Part shown: positions 17,885 to 26,374 of the stretch, piece after piece
How the letters are laid out: each line of letters starts with the position of its first letter
Numbering within the stretch: the first letter of the stretch is position 1
Assembly: GCF_000215955.2 (NCBI RefSeq)
Contig: NZ_AFNV02000027.1
Coordinates: 1-53,763 of the forward strand
DNA from: Salinisphaera shabanensis E1L3A
Lineage (GTDB): Bacteria; Pseudomonadota; Gammaproteobacteria; Nevskiales; Salinisphaeraceae
DNA length: 53,763 bases
Direction: 5' to 3'
The notes under the pieces: generated by a model
What the model was told of the DNA's origin: nothing
The model's input: only the letters and a program-made list of their open reading frames with translations
Databases searched by the model: none
Translations under genes and position numbers: made by a program

Positions 17885-18621
17885 CGAATACGCCTTAAAT
17901 TGAGAACCACGAAAATCACAAACACCGCCAATGCCATGGCAAACCATTGCAACGCATAGCCGAAATGGCGAACCGGCGGCATCTGTTCGAACTGGCGCTG
18001 CCAGTCACGTTCAAAACCACGCGCATCTGCCTCATCCAGCAACAGCAGACCGTCGACGACGTCGTCCTCATACTGGCAGCGCAGATCCTCGATATCGGGA
18101 TAATTGAGCACCCGCGGCCAGCCATCGAGCCGACACGCCGCATCGCCGCCGAGGCGCATACCTGGCCTGGGCAGATCGCGCCAGACGCCCACCATCGTCA
18201 CCCGGCCGGCCGGCGCACCAGGGTCAGGCGGTTCGGCGCGCCCCTGAGGCCCAAGCGGTACCCAGCCACGGTCGACCATGACACGAGTGCCATCGTCGAG
18301 CACCAGCGGTGTCCAGACGTGATACCCGATACGTTCGTTTCGTACCTGATTGTCGAACAGAACCTGCCGTTGCGCATCCAAACGGCCGTTGAGTGTGTAT
18401 CGAAGACCATACTCCGGCATGGCGGTGTCGGCCGAGGCACGCGCTGCAACGAAATCCTGTGGTTCGCTTTTGCCCGCAGCCTGACGCTGCGCTAGCATCG
18501 CTTGCTTGCTTTCGCCGCGCTGAATTTGCCAGGCGCCCAAACCGGACAGTGCGGCGACGCCCACGAACAGAATCACCCAACCCCACAAAGGGGGCGCGAA
18601 CCGATAGCGCCCTAAGCGCAT
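17881..18621 (-). CDS. SURF1 family cytochrome oxidase assembly protein
   Basis: A 246-residue protein with two terminal membrane helices (about 13-30 and 218-240) flanking a periplasmic domain, the SURF1 topology. Early GAWQIQRGESK and the later VMVDRGWVPLG and HFGYALQWFAMALA motifs are family hallmarks. SURF1 helps place heme A into subunit I. The start at 18621 gives the usual LGRYRFAPPLWGW beginning. It abuts the start of the divergent DUF2909 gene without a single spacer base, so each promoter must lie inside the other gene. Confidence 0.93.
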   Translation of the reverse strand: MRLGRYRFAPPLWGWVILFVGVAALSGLGAWQIQRGESKQAMLAQRQAAGKSEPQDFVAARASADTAMPEYGLRYTLNGRLDAQRQVLFDNQVRNERIGYHVWTPLVLDDGTRVMVDRGWVPLGPQGRAEPPDPGAPAGRVTMVGVWRDLPRPGMRLGGDAACRLDGWPRVLNYPDIEDLRCQYEDDVVDGLLLLDEADARGFERDWQRQFEQMPPVRHFGYALQWFAMALAVFVIFVVLNLRRIR

Positions 18622-18828
18622 ATGGTCAAGATATTCATCGTCGTGTTCCTGCTCGCCATCATCGCGGCCCTGGGGTCGGGGCTGGTGTTTCTCGTACGCG
18701 ACAGCGGCGACACCAGACGCACCGTGAAAGCGCTGACCTGGCGGATCAGTCTATCGCTGCTACTTATCGTACTGCTTGTGGTCGGTTACCTGACCGGTAT
18801 CGTACAACCCCACAATCTGGGCCAGTAA
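18622..18828 (+). CDS. Twin-transmembrane protein of the DUF2909 type in the cox cluster
   Basis: A 68-residue protein made almost entirely of two membrane helices (about 4-25 and 42-62) joined by a short charged loop (RDSGDTRRTVKALTWR). Small proteins of this kind sit at the same place between coxC and SURF1 in Pseudomonas, on the opposite strand, and presumably assist oxidase assembly; no function is proven. The ATG follows directly on the SURF1 start (CATATG), with no recognisable ribosome site. It converges on coxC with a 92-nt gap holding a strong hairpin. Confidence 0.8.
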   Translation: MVKIFIVVFLLAIIAALGSGLVFLVRDSGDTRRTVKALTWRISLSLLLIVLLVVGYLTGIVQPHNLGQ

Positions 18829-18846
18829 GCTCGCTGCAAACAATAA

Positions 18847-18870
18847 CGGGCGGCACTTGGATGCCGCCCG
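18847..18870. terminator. Hairpin between convergent DUF2909 and coxC genes
   Basis: A perfect 9-bp stem (CGGGCGGCA/TGCCGCCCG) with a 6-nt loop, flanked by AT-rich DNA (AATAA before, CAACATTATT after). It has no long T-run, but its position between two converging stop codons makes a bidirectional terminator the best reading. Confidence 0.6.
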
Positions 18871-18920
18871 CAACATTATTGCCGAGACCCGTTAACAAAC
18901 GGCCGCGTGATATCCCGTTT

Positions 18921-19799
18921 CTAGAGGATATAGACGAATATGAACAGGCCAAGCCATACGACGTCGACAAAGTGCCAATACCAGGCGACGGCTTCGAAAC
19001 CGAAATGGTCGTGCGAGCTGAAGTGACCTTTCAGACAACGCAGCAGAATGATGATGAGCATCAGCGTGCCCAACGTCACGTGCATACCGTGGAAGCCGGT
19101 CAGTAGAAAGAAGGTCGAACCGTAGATACCCGAGCCCAGGGTCAGCCCGAGGTGCTCGTAAGCTTCGATATATTCAACCGCCTGCCAGTACAGGAAGAAC
19201 GCGCCCAGAGCAGCGGTGGCAGCGAGGCCAAGGCACAGCTTCCAGCGATTATCTTCCTTCAGCCCCCAATGCGCCCAGGTGATGGTGACTGAAGAAGTCA
19301 GTAGTAGCAGCGTGTTGATCAGCGGCAGATGCCAGGCGTTGACCGTTTCGAAATCACCGCCAATATTGCCGGGACCGTTGGTCGGCCACGCGCCTTCGAA
19401 CTGCGGCCATAGATAGACGTTGGTAAAGAACTTCTCACCCTCGCCGTTCAGCCAGGGCAGCGCGATCATGCGCGTATAGAACAGCGCGCCAAAGAACGCC
19501 GCGAAGAACATCACCTCCGAAAAGATGAACCACATCATCGCGTAGCGATAGGTACGATCTTCCTGAACACCATAAGCGCCGGTACGGTTCTCGTGCACGA
19601 CGTCACGAAACCAGATAAACACCATCACCAGCACCATCGCCAGACCAACGGCCGCAATATACGGGGCGACGGTGGTACTGCCGTTCAGCCAGAAGCCGGC
19701 GGCGCCGAGCATGAGGAACAGTGCCACCGTGAGCATGAACGGCCACGGCGACGGCTCCGGTACGTAATACTTGTGGTGTTCGCTGGTATGCGTGGCCAT
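18921..19799 (-). CDS. coxC: Cytochrome c oxidase subunit III
   Basis: A 292-residue seven-helix subunit of the aa3-type oxidase. Family signatures include WPFMLT near the N-terminus, WFIFSEVMFFAAFFGALFY with the conserved glutamate, and the C-terminal GFHGMHVTLG and WYWHFVDVVWLGLFIFVYIL. An AAGGA site precedes the ATG at 19799. It ends the leftward DUF2244-coxB-coxA-small ORF-coxC operon. It is separated from coxA by about 220 nt holding a 32-codon ORF and a hairpin instead of the usual cox11/ctaG gene. Confidence 0.97.
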   Translation of the reverse strand: MATHTSEHHKYYVPEPSPWPFMLTVALFLMLGAAGFWLNGSTTVAPYIAAVGLAMVLVMVFIWFRDVVHENRTGAYGVQEDRTYRYAMMWFIFSEVMFFAAFFGALFYTRMIALPWLNGEGEKFFTNVYLWPQFEGAWPTNGPGNIGGDFETVNAWHLPLINTLLLLTSSVTITWAHWGLKEDNRWKLCLGLAATAALGAFFLYWQAVEYIEAYEHLGLTLGSGIYGSTFFLLTGFHGMHVTLGTLMLIIILLRCLKGHFSSHDHFGFEAVAWYWHFVDVVWLGLFIFVYIL

Positions 19800-19863
19800 A
19801 ACGATCGGTCCTTGCTTCTATCCTTGCTGCCTAACGCCCCAAGTGCCGGGCTAGGCCGTTGCA

Positions 19864-19883
19864 GGGCGCGTAACCACGCGCCC
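19864..19883. other. Perfect 7-bp hairpin upstream of coxC
   Basis: GGGCGCG-TAACCA-CGCGCCC forms a stable stem-loop in the message between the 32-codon ORF and coxC, about 65 nt before the coxC start. No T-tract follows on the minus strand, so it is more likely an mRNA processing or stability element, or a partial attenuator, than a terminator. Confidence 0.4.
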
Positions 19884-19903
19884 CTCTCCCCTGGCTATCT
19901 CGG

Positions 19904-20002
19904 CTAGCGTGCCGCCATCTCGAAAAAGAAAGCGACATAAACACCGACGGCGATCCCCGCCAGCGCGAGCGCGAGCAGCGCGTTCTTGCGTTTGGGCGAC
20001 AT
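19904..20002 (-). CDS. 32-residue single-helix membrane protein between coxA and coxC
   Basis: ATG at 20002, TAG at 19906-19904. The product starts MSPKRKNALL, has a hydrophobic helix (about 8-28) running through a GIAVGVYVAFFF stretch and ends EMAAR: a positive-inside, one-span micropeptide. It starts 15 nt after the coxA stop, with GGCGGA ahead of it. Very short one-helix 'cytochrome oxidase small assembly' proteins of similar make-up occur in oxidase operons of other proteobacteria, which supports a real gene. It occupies the slot where Pseudomonas has cox11/ctaG. Function is inferred from position only. Confidence 0.6.
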   Translation of the reverse strand: MSPKRKNALLALALAGIAVGVYVAFFFEMAAR

Positions 20003-20017
20003 CACCAATCCGCCCGA

Positions 20018-21649
20018 CTACGCCAGCTCGCGCGGGTCAATCTTCGGCGGCGTTTCGAAGGTGTGATACGGCGCCGGCGAGGCGACCGTCCACTCCAAAC
20101 CACGCGCACCTTCCCAGACTCGGCCTGTCGCTTTCTTACCCGAGCGGCGCATGCACATAATCATGTTGTAAATGAATACGAACTGCCCGAGGAAGAACAT
20201 CAGCGCGCCAATCGACGAAATGACGTTGAAATCGGTGAACTGGGTCGCGTAATCGGGAATACGGCGCGGCATACCGGCAAGGCCAAGGAAATGCTGCGGG
20301 AAGAACAGTACGTTGATCCAGATCGCACTCCACCAGAAGTGGAATTGACCGAGCTTCTCGTTATACATCGTACCGGTCCACTTGGGAATCCAGTAGTAGA
20401 TGGCAGCAATGATCGAGAAGATCGCGCCCGGCACCAGCACATAGTGGAAATGCGCGACCACGAAGTAGGAGTCGTGATACTGGAAGTCCACCGGCGTGAG
20501 CGCGAGCATCAGGCCCGAGAAACCGCCAATCGTGAACAGCACCACGAAACCGAGCGCGAACAGCATCGGCGTTTCGAACGTCATCGAGCCGCGCCACATC
20601 GTGGCTACCCAGTTGAACACCTTCACGCCCGTGGGCACCGCGATCAGCATGGTCGCGAACATGAAGAACAGTTCCGCCGACACCGGCATGCCCACCGTGA
20701 ACATGTGGTGCGCCCACACGATGAACGACAGGAACGCGATCGAGGCCACGGCATAGACCATCGAGTCATGCCCGAACAGCGGCTTGCGCGCGAACGCCGG
20801 AATGATCGTGGAGACGATGCCGAAGGCCGGCAGAATCATGATGTAGACCTCGGGATGCCCGAAGAACCAGAAGATATGCTGGAACAGCACCGGGTCACCG
20901 CCACCGGCCGCGTCGAAGAACGTGGTACCGAAGAAGTGGTCGGTCAGGATCATGGTGACCGCACCGGCGAGTACCGGCATGACCGCGATCAGCAGATAGG
21001 CGGTGATCAACCACGTCCAGACGAACAGCGGCATCTTGAGCAGCGGCATGTCCGGCGCGCGCATGTTCAGAATGGTGACCACGATATTGATCGCGCCGGT
21101 GATCGACGAGATACCGGCCAGATGGATCGCAAACACCATCAGCGGCAGCGCGTTACCCGTCTGCATGACCAGCGGCGGATACATCGTCCAGCCCGAAGCC
21201 GGCCCGCCGCCCGACAGGAACAGCGTGCCCAGCAGCATGGTGAAGGCGAACGGCAGGATCCAGAAACCCCAGTTGTTGACACGGGGCAGCGCCAGATCGG
21301 AGCAGCCGATCATCATCGGCACCATCCAGTTGGCCAGCCCCACGAAACCGGGCATGACCCCGCCAAAGATCATCACCAACGCATGCAGGGTGATCATCTC
21401 GTTGTAGAAGCCCGGGTCGACGAACTGAATACCCGGCGCGAACAGCTCGGCGCGGATCACCAGCGACATCAGACCGCCGATAAACAGCATGACGAACGAG
21501 AAGATCAGGTACAGCGTACCCAGATCCTTATGGTTCGTCGTACCGATCCAGCGCTTCATCCAAGGCCACACACCGTCGGCCAGGGTTACCGGGCCATGAT
21601 GGTGATCGTGATGATCGTGGTGGGTATCAGTCGGATTGACAGTGCTCAT
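20018..21649 (-). CDS. coxA: Cytochrome c oxidase subunit I (aa3 type)
   Basis: A 543-residue twelve-helix catalytic subunit with the low-spin heme a, heme a3 and CuB. Conserved elements are visible: the heme a ligand region (ITLHALVMIFGGVMPGF), the CuB ligand and cross-linked tyrosine (WFFGHPEVYIMILP), the YDSYF-equivalent HDSYFVVAHFHYVL with heme-binding histidines, and WTTNHKDLG-like GTTNHKDLG at the N-terminus. The ATG at 21649 is chosen over one at 21739 because AGGAG lies at the right distance and the extra 30 residues are not family-like. The cytoplasmic N-terminus carries an unusual histidine cluster (THHDHHDHHHGP). Confidence 0.97.
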   Translation of the reverse strand: MSTVNPTDTHHDHHDHHHGPVTLADGVWPWMKRWIGTTNHKDLGTLYLIFSFVMLFIGGLMSLVIRAELFAPGIQFVDPGFYNEMITLHALVMIFGGVMPGFVGLANWMVPMMIGCSDLALPRVNNWGFWILPFAFTMLLGTLFLSGGGPASGWTMYPPLVMQTGNALPLMVFAIHLAGISSITGAINIVVTILNMRAPDMPLLKMPLFVWTWLITAYLLIAVMPVLAGAVTMILTDHFFGTTFFDAAGGGDPVLFQHIFWFFGHPEVYIMILPAFGIVSTIIPAFARKPLFGHDSMVYAVASIAFLSFIVWAHHMFTVGMPVSAELFFMFATMLIAVPTGVKVFNWVATMWRGSMTFETPMLFALGFVVLFTIGGFSGLMLALTPVDFQYHDSYFVVAHFHYVLVPGAIFSIIAAIYYWIPKWTGTMYNEKLGQFHFWWSAIWINVLFFPQHFLGLAGMPRRIPDYATQFTDFNVISSIGALMFFLGQFVFIYNMIMCMRRSGKKATGRVWEGARGLEWTVASPAPYHTFETPPKIDPRELA

Positions 21650-21683
21650 CGCAAACTCCTGAACCGCCGTGCGGGCGGCCTGC

Positions 21684-23126
21684 TTATCGCTGCGCGGCAA
21701 CCTGGGAAGGTTGCACCACGTCGCCGGTGTCGTTGCCAAATGCGTTGCGTTCGTAAGTCACGACCGCTGCAATCTGTGTGTCGTCAAGCGTGCCCTTGTA
21801 CGGCGGCATCGCGCCTTTGCCATTGAGAATCTGGCCGATATGCGTATTGATGTCGCCGGTGGCCACCGCACTGCCTTTCATGGCCGGGAAGCCAGCTGCC
21901 GGCATGCCGCTGCCGTCGGGCTGATGACAGGCCGCACACAGATTGCCGTAAACCTGCTCGCCCTGGCTCATAAGCTCGTCGCGTGACATTTCGCCTTCGG
22001 CGGCCGCCGAGTCGTCCTGTTGACCTTCCGAGTCCTGACTGTTCTCGGAAGACGACTGATCTTCCTCTTCCGGGTCCGGTACTTGCGGCGAGCCGCGATC
22101 AGGTGAGGCTTCGGCAGCTTCGGAGTCGGCGTTGTCGCCGCCCTGGTCGTCCTGCTCACCGGTACCGACGATGCTGTCTTCGGCGGCCTGCTCGTTGTTG
22201 GTACTGCCGTCATTGGTGCGGGCCTCGGTCGCATCACCGGCCGTCGCACTTTCATCAGCGGAAGTCTGCGCCTGCGCGTCGGCTTCGTTGGTGCCCGGCT
22301 GACCGGTGGCCAGATCGGAATCGGCGTTCGGATTACCGCCCTGCTCGCGCACCCAGTTGTCGTAGTCGCTTTGCGAAACCACTTTCACCACGATCGGCAT
22401 GAAGGCGTGGCCACGACCGCAAAGCTCGGCGCACTGACCGCGATAGACGCCGGTTTCGTTAGCCTGGAACCACATATCGTTGATATAGCCTGGGATGGCG
22501 TCTTTCTTGCCGCCCAGTTCCGGCACCCACCAGGAGTGGATTACGTCGCTGGCGCTCAGCAGCAGGCGCACCTTGGTATCCACCGGCACAACCATCGGGT
22601 TATCGACGTTACGCAGGTAGTTGTCGACCGTGTTCGGATCGATACCGGAGTTGCGCTGACGGGCCTGATCGCTGTCACGATCGAGGCGGCTGAAGAAATG
22701 CACGTTGCTGTCGACGTAATCGTATTCCCACAGCCATTGATGACCCGTCACACGGATCGTCATGTCGGGGTTGCTCGAATCCTCGATCTGTAACAGCGTG
22801 CCGGCTGCCGGGATGGCAACCGCGATCAGAATAATGAACGGCACGATCGTCCAGGCGATTTCGACCACCGTGGATTCGTGGAAATGCGAGGCCTCGAAGC
22901 CGCGCGATTTGCGATGCACGATGACCGAATAAAGCATCGCGCCGAAAACGCCGATGCCAATGACCACGCAGATCCAGAAAATCAGCATGTGAAGGCCGAA
23001 GACCTTGCTCGTCAGGTCGGTGACGCCCTCGTTCATGTTGAGCGTCCACGCCGCATGCGCCGGCGAGACGGCCAACGCCCCAAGCGCGGCCAGACCCGAT
23101 CGAGACAGAATGCTGATTTTATTCAT
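21684..23126 (-). CDS. coxB: Cytochrome c oxidase subunit II fused to a cytochrome c domain
   Basis: A 480-residue subunit II: signal peptide (1-25), two membrane helices (about 42-66 and 86-108), and a periplasmic cupredoxin domain with the CuA ligands H197, C232, E234, C236, H240 and M243. A linker of about 115 residues (265-378), extremely rich in Asp, Glu, Ser, Gln and Ala, leads to a C-terminal class I cytochrome c with CAACH at 397-401 and a likely axial Met in GAMPPYKG. This caa3-like layout lets the enzyme carry its own electron entry heme. The acidic linker is much longer than usual and would suit a high-salt periplasm. It starts 9 nt after the DUF2244 gene stop. Confidence 0.96.
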   Translation of the reverse strand: MNKISILSRSGLAALGALAVSPAHAAWTLNMNEGVTDLTSKVFGLHMLIFWICVVIGIGVFGAMLYSVIVHRKSRGFEASHFHESTVVEIAWTIVPFIILIAVAIPAAGTLLQIEDSSNPDMTIRVTGHQWLWEYDYVDSNVHFFSRLDRDSDQARQRNSGIDPNTVDNYLRNVDNPMVVPVDTKVRLLLSASDVIHSWWVPELGGKKDAIPGYINDMWFQANETGVYRGQCAELCGRGHAFMPIVVKVVSQSDYDNWVREQGGNPNADSDLATGQPGTNEADAQAQTSADESATAGDATEARTNDGSTNNEQAAEDSIVGTGEQDDQGGDNADSEAAEASPDRGSPQVPDPEEEDQSSSENSQDSEGQQDDSAAAEGEMSRDELMSQGEQVYGNLCAACHQPDGSGMPAAGFPAMKGSAVATGDINTHIGQILNGKGAMPPYKGTLDDTQIAAVVTYERNAFGNDTGDVVQPSQVAAQR

Positions 23127-23135
23127 AATCGCTCT

Positions 23136-23654
23136 CTATAAAACACGTTGCCGACAGTCGTCTCGCAATGACGACAGCTGCGGCGCAGTCACCCACGTTT
23201 TCAAGCGCTGGGCGACCTTCTCCCGTTCTTCCTCGCTCAGGCAGCGACCCAATTCACAGCCATGGCCATGGCGGGTCAGCAGCAAGCGTGACGGACTGTT
23301 CCGATACACGCCCGGACTCAGCCGGACCTGGGTCAGCAGACGCGGAAACTCCCAGCGCCGCTCGGGTTCGTCTAGGCCCGCTTCGACCTCGATACGATCC
23401 TCGTAAACCGATATGACCTCGCGGTAACCGTTGTCGCGCAGACTCAGGTAGAGACCTGCCCCAAGCGCGGCCATTTCAAGCCCGGCAAATGGCCAGACCA
23501 GCCATAGACCGAACACTGTCATGAAAGCCGCGATACCGAACGACACGCCACACATACCAATAAAAAACCACTGGGCCTGTGCGACCGACAACGACCCGTT
23601 CGGGGCGATGACCAACCGGCGCATCGGTTCGGTGGTTTCGTATCGACTCGACAT
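23136..23654 (-). CDS. DUF2244 membrane protein, first gene of the cox operon
   Basis: A 172-residue protein with two adjacent membrane helices (about 28-50 and 53-72) and a cytosolic C-terminal domain. APNGSLS near the N-terminus, the central FAGLEMAALGAGLYLSLRD segment and a late G.EIG.-type GCELGRCLSEEER are DUF2244 features; the family's role is unknown, but it recurs beside coxB. It has a GGAGGA ribosome site 9 nt before the ATG. It lies between bioD (65 nt upstream) and coxB (9 nt downstream), all on one strand, so it probably heads the oxidase transcript. Confidence 0.8.
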   Translation of the reverse strand: MSSRYETTEPMRRLVIAPNGSLSVAQAQWFFIGMCGVSFGIAAFMTVFGLWLVWPFAGLEMAALGAGLYLSLRDNGYREVISVYEDRIEVEAGLDEPERRWEFPRLLTQVRLSPGVYRNSPSRLLLTRHGHGCELGRCLSEEEREKVAQRLKTWVTAPQLSSLRDDCRQRVL

Positions 23655-23678
23655 CCCGCCGTGTCCTCCGGCCGAGAG

Positions 23679-23708
23679 TTTATGCGAAGCGCTATTGTGC
23701 TGGCAAAC
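23679..23708 (-). promoter_or_regulatory. Weak candidate promoter for the DUF2244-cox operon
   Basis: In the 64-nt gap after bioD, minus-strand TTTGCC and CATAAA are separated by 17 nt and lie about 25 nt upstream of the DUF2244 start. Both hexamers are only partial matches. The claim rests mainly on the operon needing its own promoter separate from biotin synthesis. Confidence 0.25.
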
Positions 23709-23718
23709 GATTCAGGCT

Positions 23719-24402
23719 TCATTCACGCAGGTTTATACGCGTAACCCACGGCGCGGGATTCAACGCCAGATCAACCGGCGCATCACAGGCCACGCGTGCG
23801 CGCAAAGGCGCCGCGATCAACGTCTCGAGACAGGCGATATTATCGTCAAGCCTTGGCTGTCGCGGCGGCAAAGTATTGGCAATCCAGCCCGCAAGCATCG
23901 TCGACCCGGCGATCGCGCGGGCGCTGAGCAGCGCGTGATTCACACAACCCAGGCGCATACCCACGACCAGTAGCGTCGGCCAGCGGTGGCCGCTCACCCA
24001 GTGCGCAAAATCGGTGTGTTCGTTAAGCGGAACATGCCAACCACCCGCACCTTCAACGACAACCCAATCGCTCGCATTGGCCAATCGGGCATGCCCGGCG
24101 TCGAGAACCTGTCTATTGATCGCCACGCCCTCTTCCGTTGCCGCAATATGGGGTGCAATTGGCGCGGCGAGCGCGATCGGGTTGATCGCATCATAATCCC
24201 AGCCGGGCGTGCTGGCCTTTTGCAATGCGAGCGCATCGTCGTTGCGCAAGCCGGCCGGGGTGCGCTCACAGCCGCTGGCCACCGGCTTGTAGCCGACTGC
24301 GCTAAAACCAGCCGCGCGCAAACCGTGTAGCAATGCCACGGCAATCCGTGTCTTGCCGATGCCGGTATCGGTTCCGGTTACGAAAAGCGTTTGTGCGCTC
24401 AT
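23719..24402 (-). CDS. bioD: Dethiobiotin synthetase
   Basis: A 227-residue ATP-dependent enzyme that closes the ureido ring of 7,8-diaminopelargonate with CO2. The P-loop FVTGTDTGIGKT is at residues 7-18, GYKPVASGC follows, and EGAGGWHVPL carries the metal-binding glutamate of the family. The ATG at 24402 overlaps the bioH stop as ATGA, so translation is coupled; an ATG at 24432 would add ten residues not found in the family. It is the last gene of the bioB-bioF-bioH-bioD operon. Confidence 0.95.
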   Translation of the reverse strand: MSAQTLFVTGTDTGIGKTRIAVALLHGLRAAGFSAVGYKPVASGCERTPAGLRNDDALALQKASTPGWDYDAINPIALAAPIAPHIAATEEGVAINRQVLDAGHARLANASDWVVVEGAGGWHVPLNEHTDFAHWVSGHRWPTLLVVGMRLGCVNHALLSARAIAGSTMLAGWIANTLPPRQPRLDDNIACLETLIAAPLRARVACDAPVDLALNPAPWVTRINLRE

Positions 24403-25184
24403 GCGTCGCGTCCCGGCTTTGCGCAATCCCACGCAAACGCGGCCACACGATCGGCGAATGGCTTTTCGTGCGAGATGAACGGCGCATGGGCAGCACGATC
24501 GACGCGCCAGAACTCGGCGTTAGGCAAGGTGTCTACCATGGCCGCCATGGCATCGGGGTGGGCCATGCGATCGCGCGCACCGGCCACAACCAGCGCAGGC
24601 TGAACGATACCGGGCAGCGCGTCGCGAAAGTCGGCCTCGAAGAGGATATCCAGACCGCGCTCAAGCGCGTCACGCGCCGGCGGTTGATCCATTAGATCGT
24701 TGCGCAGGCTACGCACCGCCCGCCCCGCCCCCGGCTCGCCAAGTACCTGTTGCATCAGAAATTCGCTTAGCGTGGTCGAAAAATCTTCGCTCAGGCCGCG
24801 CCGCGTGGCCTCGATGGCCTGCGTTTTCATGCCGTAGTCGTTACCCGGCTCACGAACGAAACGCGCGAGCGTGGCCACCAGCACCAGCCCCTGAACCCGC
24901 TCCGGATAGCGGCGCGCCGCCCCAAGGGCGACCAGCCCGCCCAGCGACCAGCCGATGAACACCGCCGGCTGCTCGATCGTGTTCATGACGGCATCGACCC
25001 AGTTATTGAGTCCCGCGGGGCCAGCCTCGCTTTCGCCGTGGCCCGGCAAATCCACCAGATGGCAGCGAAAACGTGTTTTCAGGCGGCCCGCGAGCGATTC
25101 CCAGATTCGCGCCGACAGGCCCCAGCCGTGAAGAAACACCAGATCGGGGCCCTGCGAACCCAGCGTCTGCACATGCAAACTCAT
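24399..25184 (-). CDS. bioH: Pimeloyl-ACP methyl ester carboxylesterase
   Basis: A 261-residue alpha/beta hydrolase that removes the methyl group from pimeloyl-ACP methyl ester, ending the BioC/BioH stage of pimelate synthesis. The nucleophile elbow is GWSLGG (S80), with an oxyanion region LHGWGLSARIWESL, the acid in VVAGARDRM and the histidine in DRAAHAPFISHEKPF, all typical of BioH. It overlaps bioF by ATGA upstream and bioD by ATGA downstream. In many gammaproteobacteria bioC lies between bioH and bioD; it is missing here. Confidence 0.93.
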   Translation of the reverse strand: MSLHVQTLGSQGPDLVFLHGWGLSARIWESLAGRLKTRFRCHLVDLPGHGESEAGPAGLNNWVDAVMNTIEQPAVFIGWSLGGLVALGAARRYPERVQGLVLVATLARFVREPGNDYGMKTQAIEATRRGLSEDFSTTLSEFLMQQVLGEPGAGRAVRSLRNDLMDQPPARDALERGLDILFEADFRDALPGIVQPALVVAGARDRMAHPDAMAAMVDTLPNAEFWRVDRAAHAPFISHEKPFADRVAAFAWDCAKPGRDA

Positions 25185-26374
25185 GCGCGCCGCCGATTGG
25201 CCGTGACGGGCGCCACCGCCGCGGCAAGCGCGGCCAGCAGTCCCTCTACCTGTGCTTCATCATGGCCGGCGGTCAGCGTGATACGCAGGCGAGACGTGCC
25301 GGGCGCCACCGTCGGCGGGCGAATCGCACCGACCAGAAAACCACGCGCCAGCAAAGCGTCGCTGGCTGCCAGCGCCTGCGCTTCGTCGCCGAGCAGCAGC
25401 GGCTGAATCGGACTGTCGGAATCGCTCACCGGCAAACCAAGCGCGCGCGCGCCATGGCGAAAGCGCTCGATGAGTGCCATCAAATGAACGCGCTGCCTGT
25501 CGCCGGCGCGGGCCAATGCCACGCCTTCGCGGGCCGCCGCTGCCAGCGCCGGCGGCGGCGCGGTAGAAAAGATCAATGAACGCGCGCTTTGCAGAATCGC
25601 TTCGATCACGACATCGTCGCCGGCAACAAAAGCGCCGGCCGCACCCACCGATTTCCCTAGCGTGGCCAAAAGCAATGGCACGCGCTGACTATCCAGCCGC
25701 GCCTCGGCAACGCGGCCACCGCCTTGCGGGCCGAATACACCGAGACCGTGGGCATCGTCGACCGCAAGCCAGGCGCTGTGTTCAGCCGCCTGTTCTGCCA
25801 GCGCGCTCAGGGGCGCCGTATCGCCGTCCATCGAAAATATGCTGTCAGTCACCAGCAGGCGATTGCCCGTGCCACAGGCTGCGAGCTGACGGGCCGCATC
25901 GTCGGCATCAGCATGGACATACACATGCTTTTGCGCGCCGGAAAGACGCGCGCCGTCGATTAACGACGCATGGTTCAATGCGTCTGCGACGACATGATCG
26001 GCCTTGCCCATCAACGCACTGATCACACCCACGTTGGCGGCATAGCCGGTCGAGAATAGAAGGGCACGTTCGCGCCCCACCCAATCCGCCAACTCGGCTT
26101 CCAGCGCGGCATGCTCGGCGTTGTGACCGGTGACCAGCTGCGACGCGGCGCTGCCGGTACCCAGCTGTTCGCCGGCACGTGCCATACGTCGAGCCAGCGC
26201 CGGTTCGGAGGCCAGCCCGAGATAATCGTTGCTGCAAAAATTCACACAGCGCTGGCCGTCGGCCACGACGACCGACCCATGCGCGCCTTCGATCACGCGC
26301 CGTCGGCGAAACCGGTCCGCCGCGCGCACGACAGCCACGCGTTCACGACAATAGGCGGCTAATGTTTGCGTCAC
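25181..26374 (-). CDS. bioF: 8-amino-7-oxononanoate synthase
   Basis: A 397-residue PLP enzyme that condenses pimeloyl-ACP with alanine. The segments [13 protein letters not shown], SHxxN-like [31 protein letters not shown] and [13 protein letters not shown] (with the Schiff-base lysine) are all in place. The start codon is GTG at 26374, and it overlaps the bioB stop as GTGA; no ATG nearby fits better. The length matches the family. It is second in the biotin operon. Confidence 0.95.
   Translation of the reverse strand: MTQTLAAYCRERVAVVRAADRFRRRRVIEGAHGSVVVADGQRCVNFCSNDYLGLASEPALARRMARAGEQLGTGSAASQLVTGHNAEHAALEAELADWVGRERALLFSTGYAANVGVISALMGKADHVVADALNHASLIDGARLSGAQKHVYVHADADDAARQLAACGTGNRLLVTDSIFSMDGDTAPLSALAEQAAEHSAWLAVDDAHGLGVFGPQGGGRVAEARLDSQRVPLLLATLGKSVGAAGAFVAGDDVVIEAILQSARSLIFSTAPPPALAAAAREGVALARAGDRQRVHLMALIERFRHGARALGLPVSDSDSPIQPLLLGDEAQALAASDALLARGFLVGAIRPPTVAPGTSRLRITLTAGHDEAQVEGLLAALAAAVAPVTANRRRA

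Noticed and set aside
20063-21826. A 587-codon open frame on the plus strand opposite coxA
   Set aside because: It is very rich in Arg, His and Gln and lies antisense to a fully conserved gene; typical of GC-rich antisense frames.
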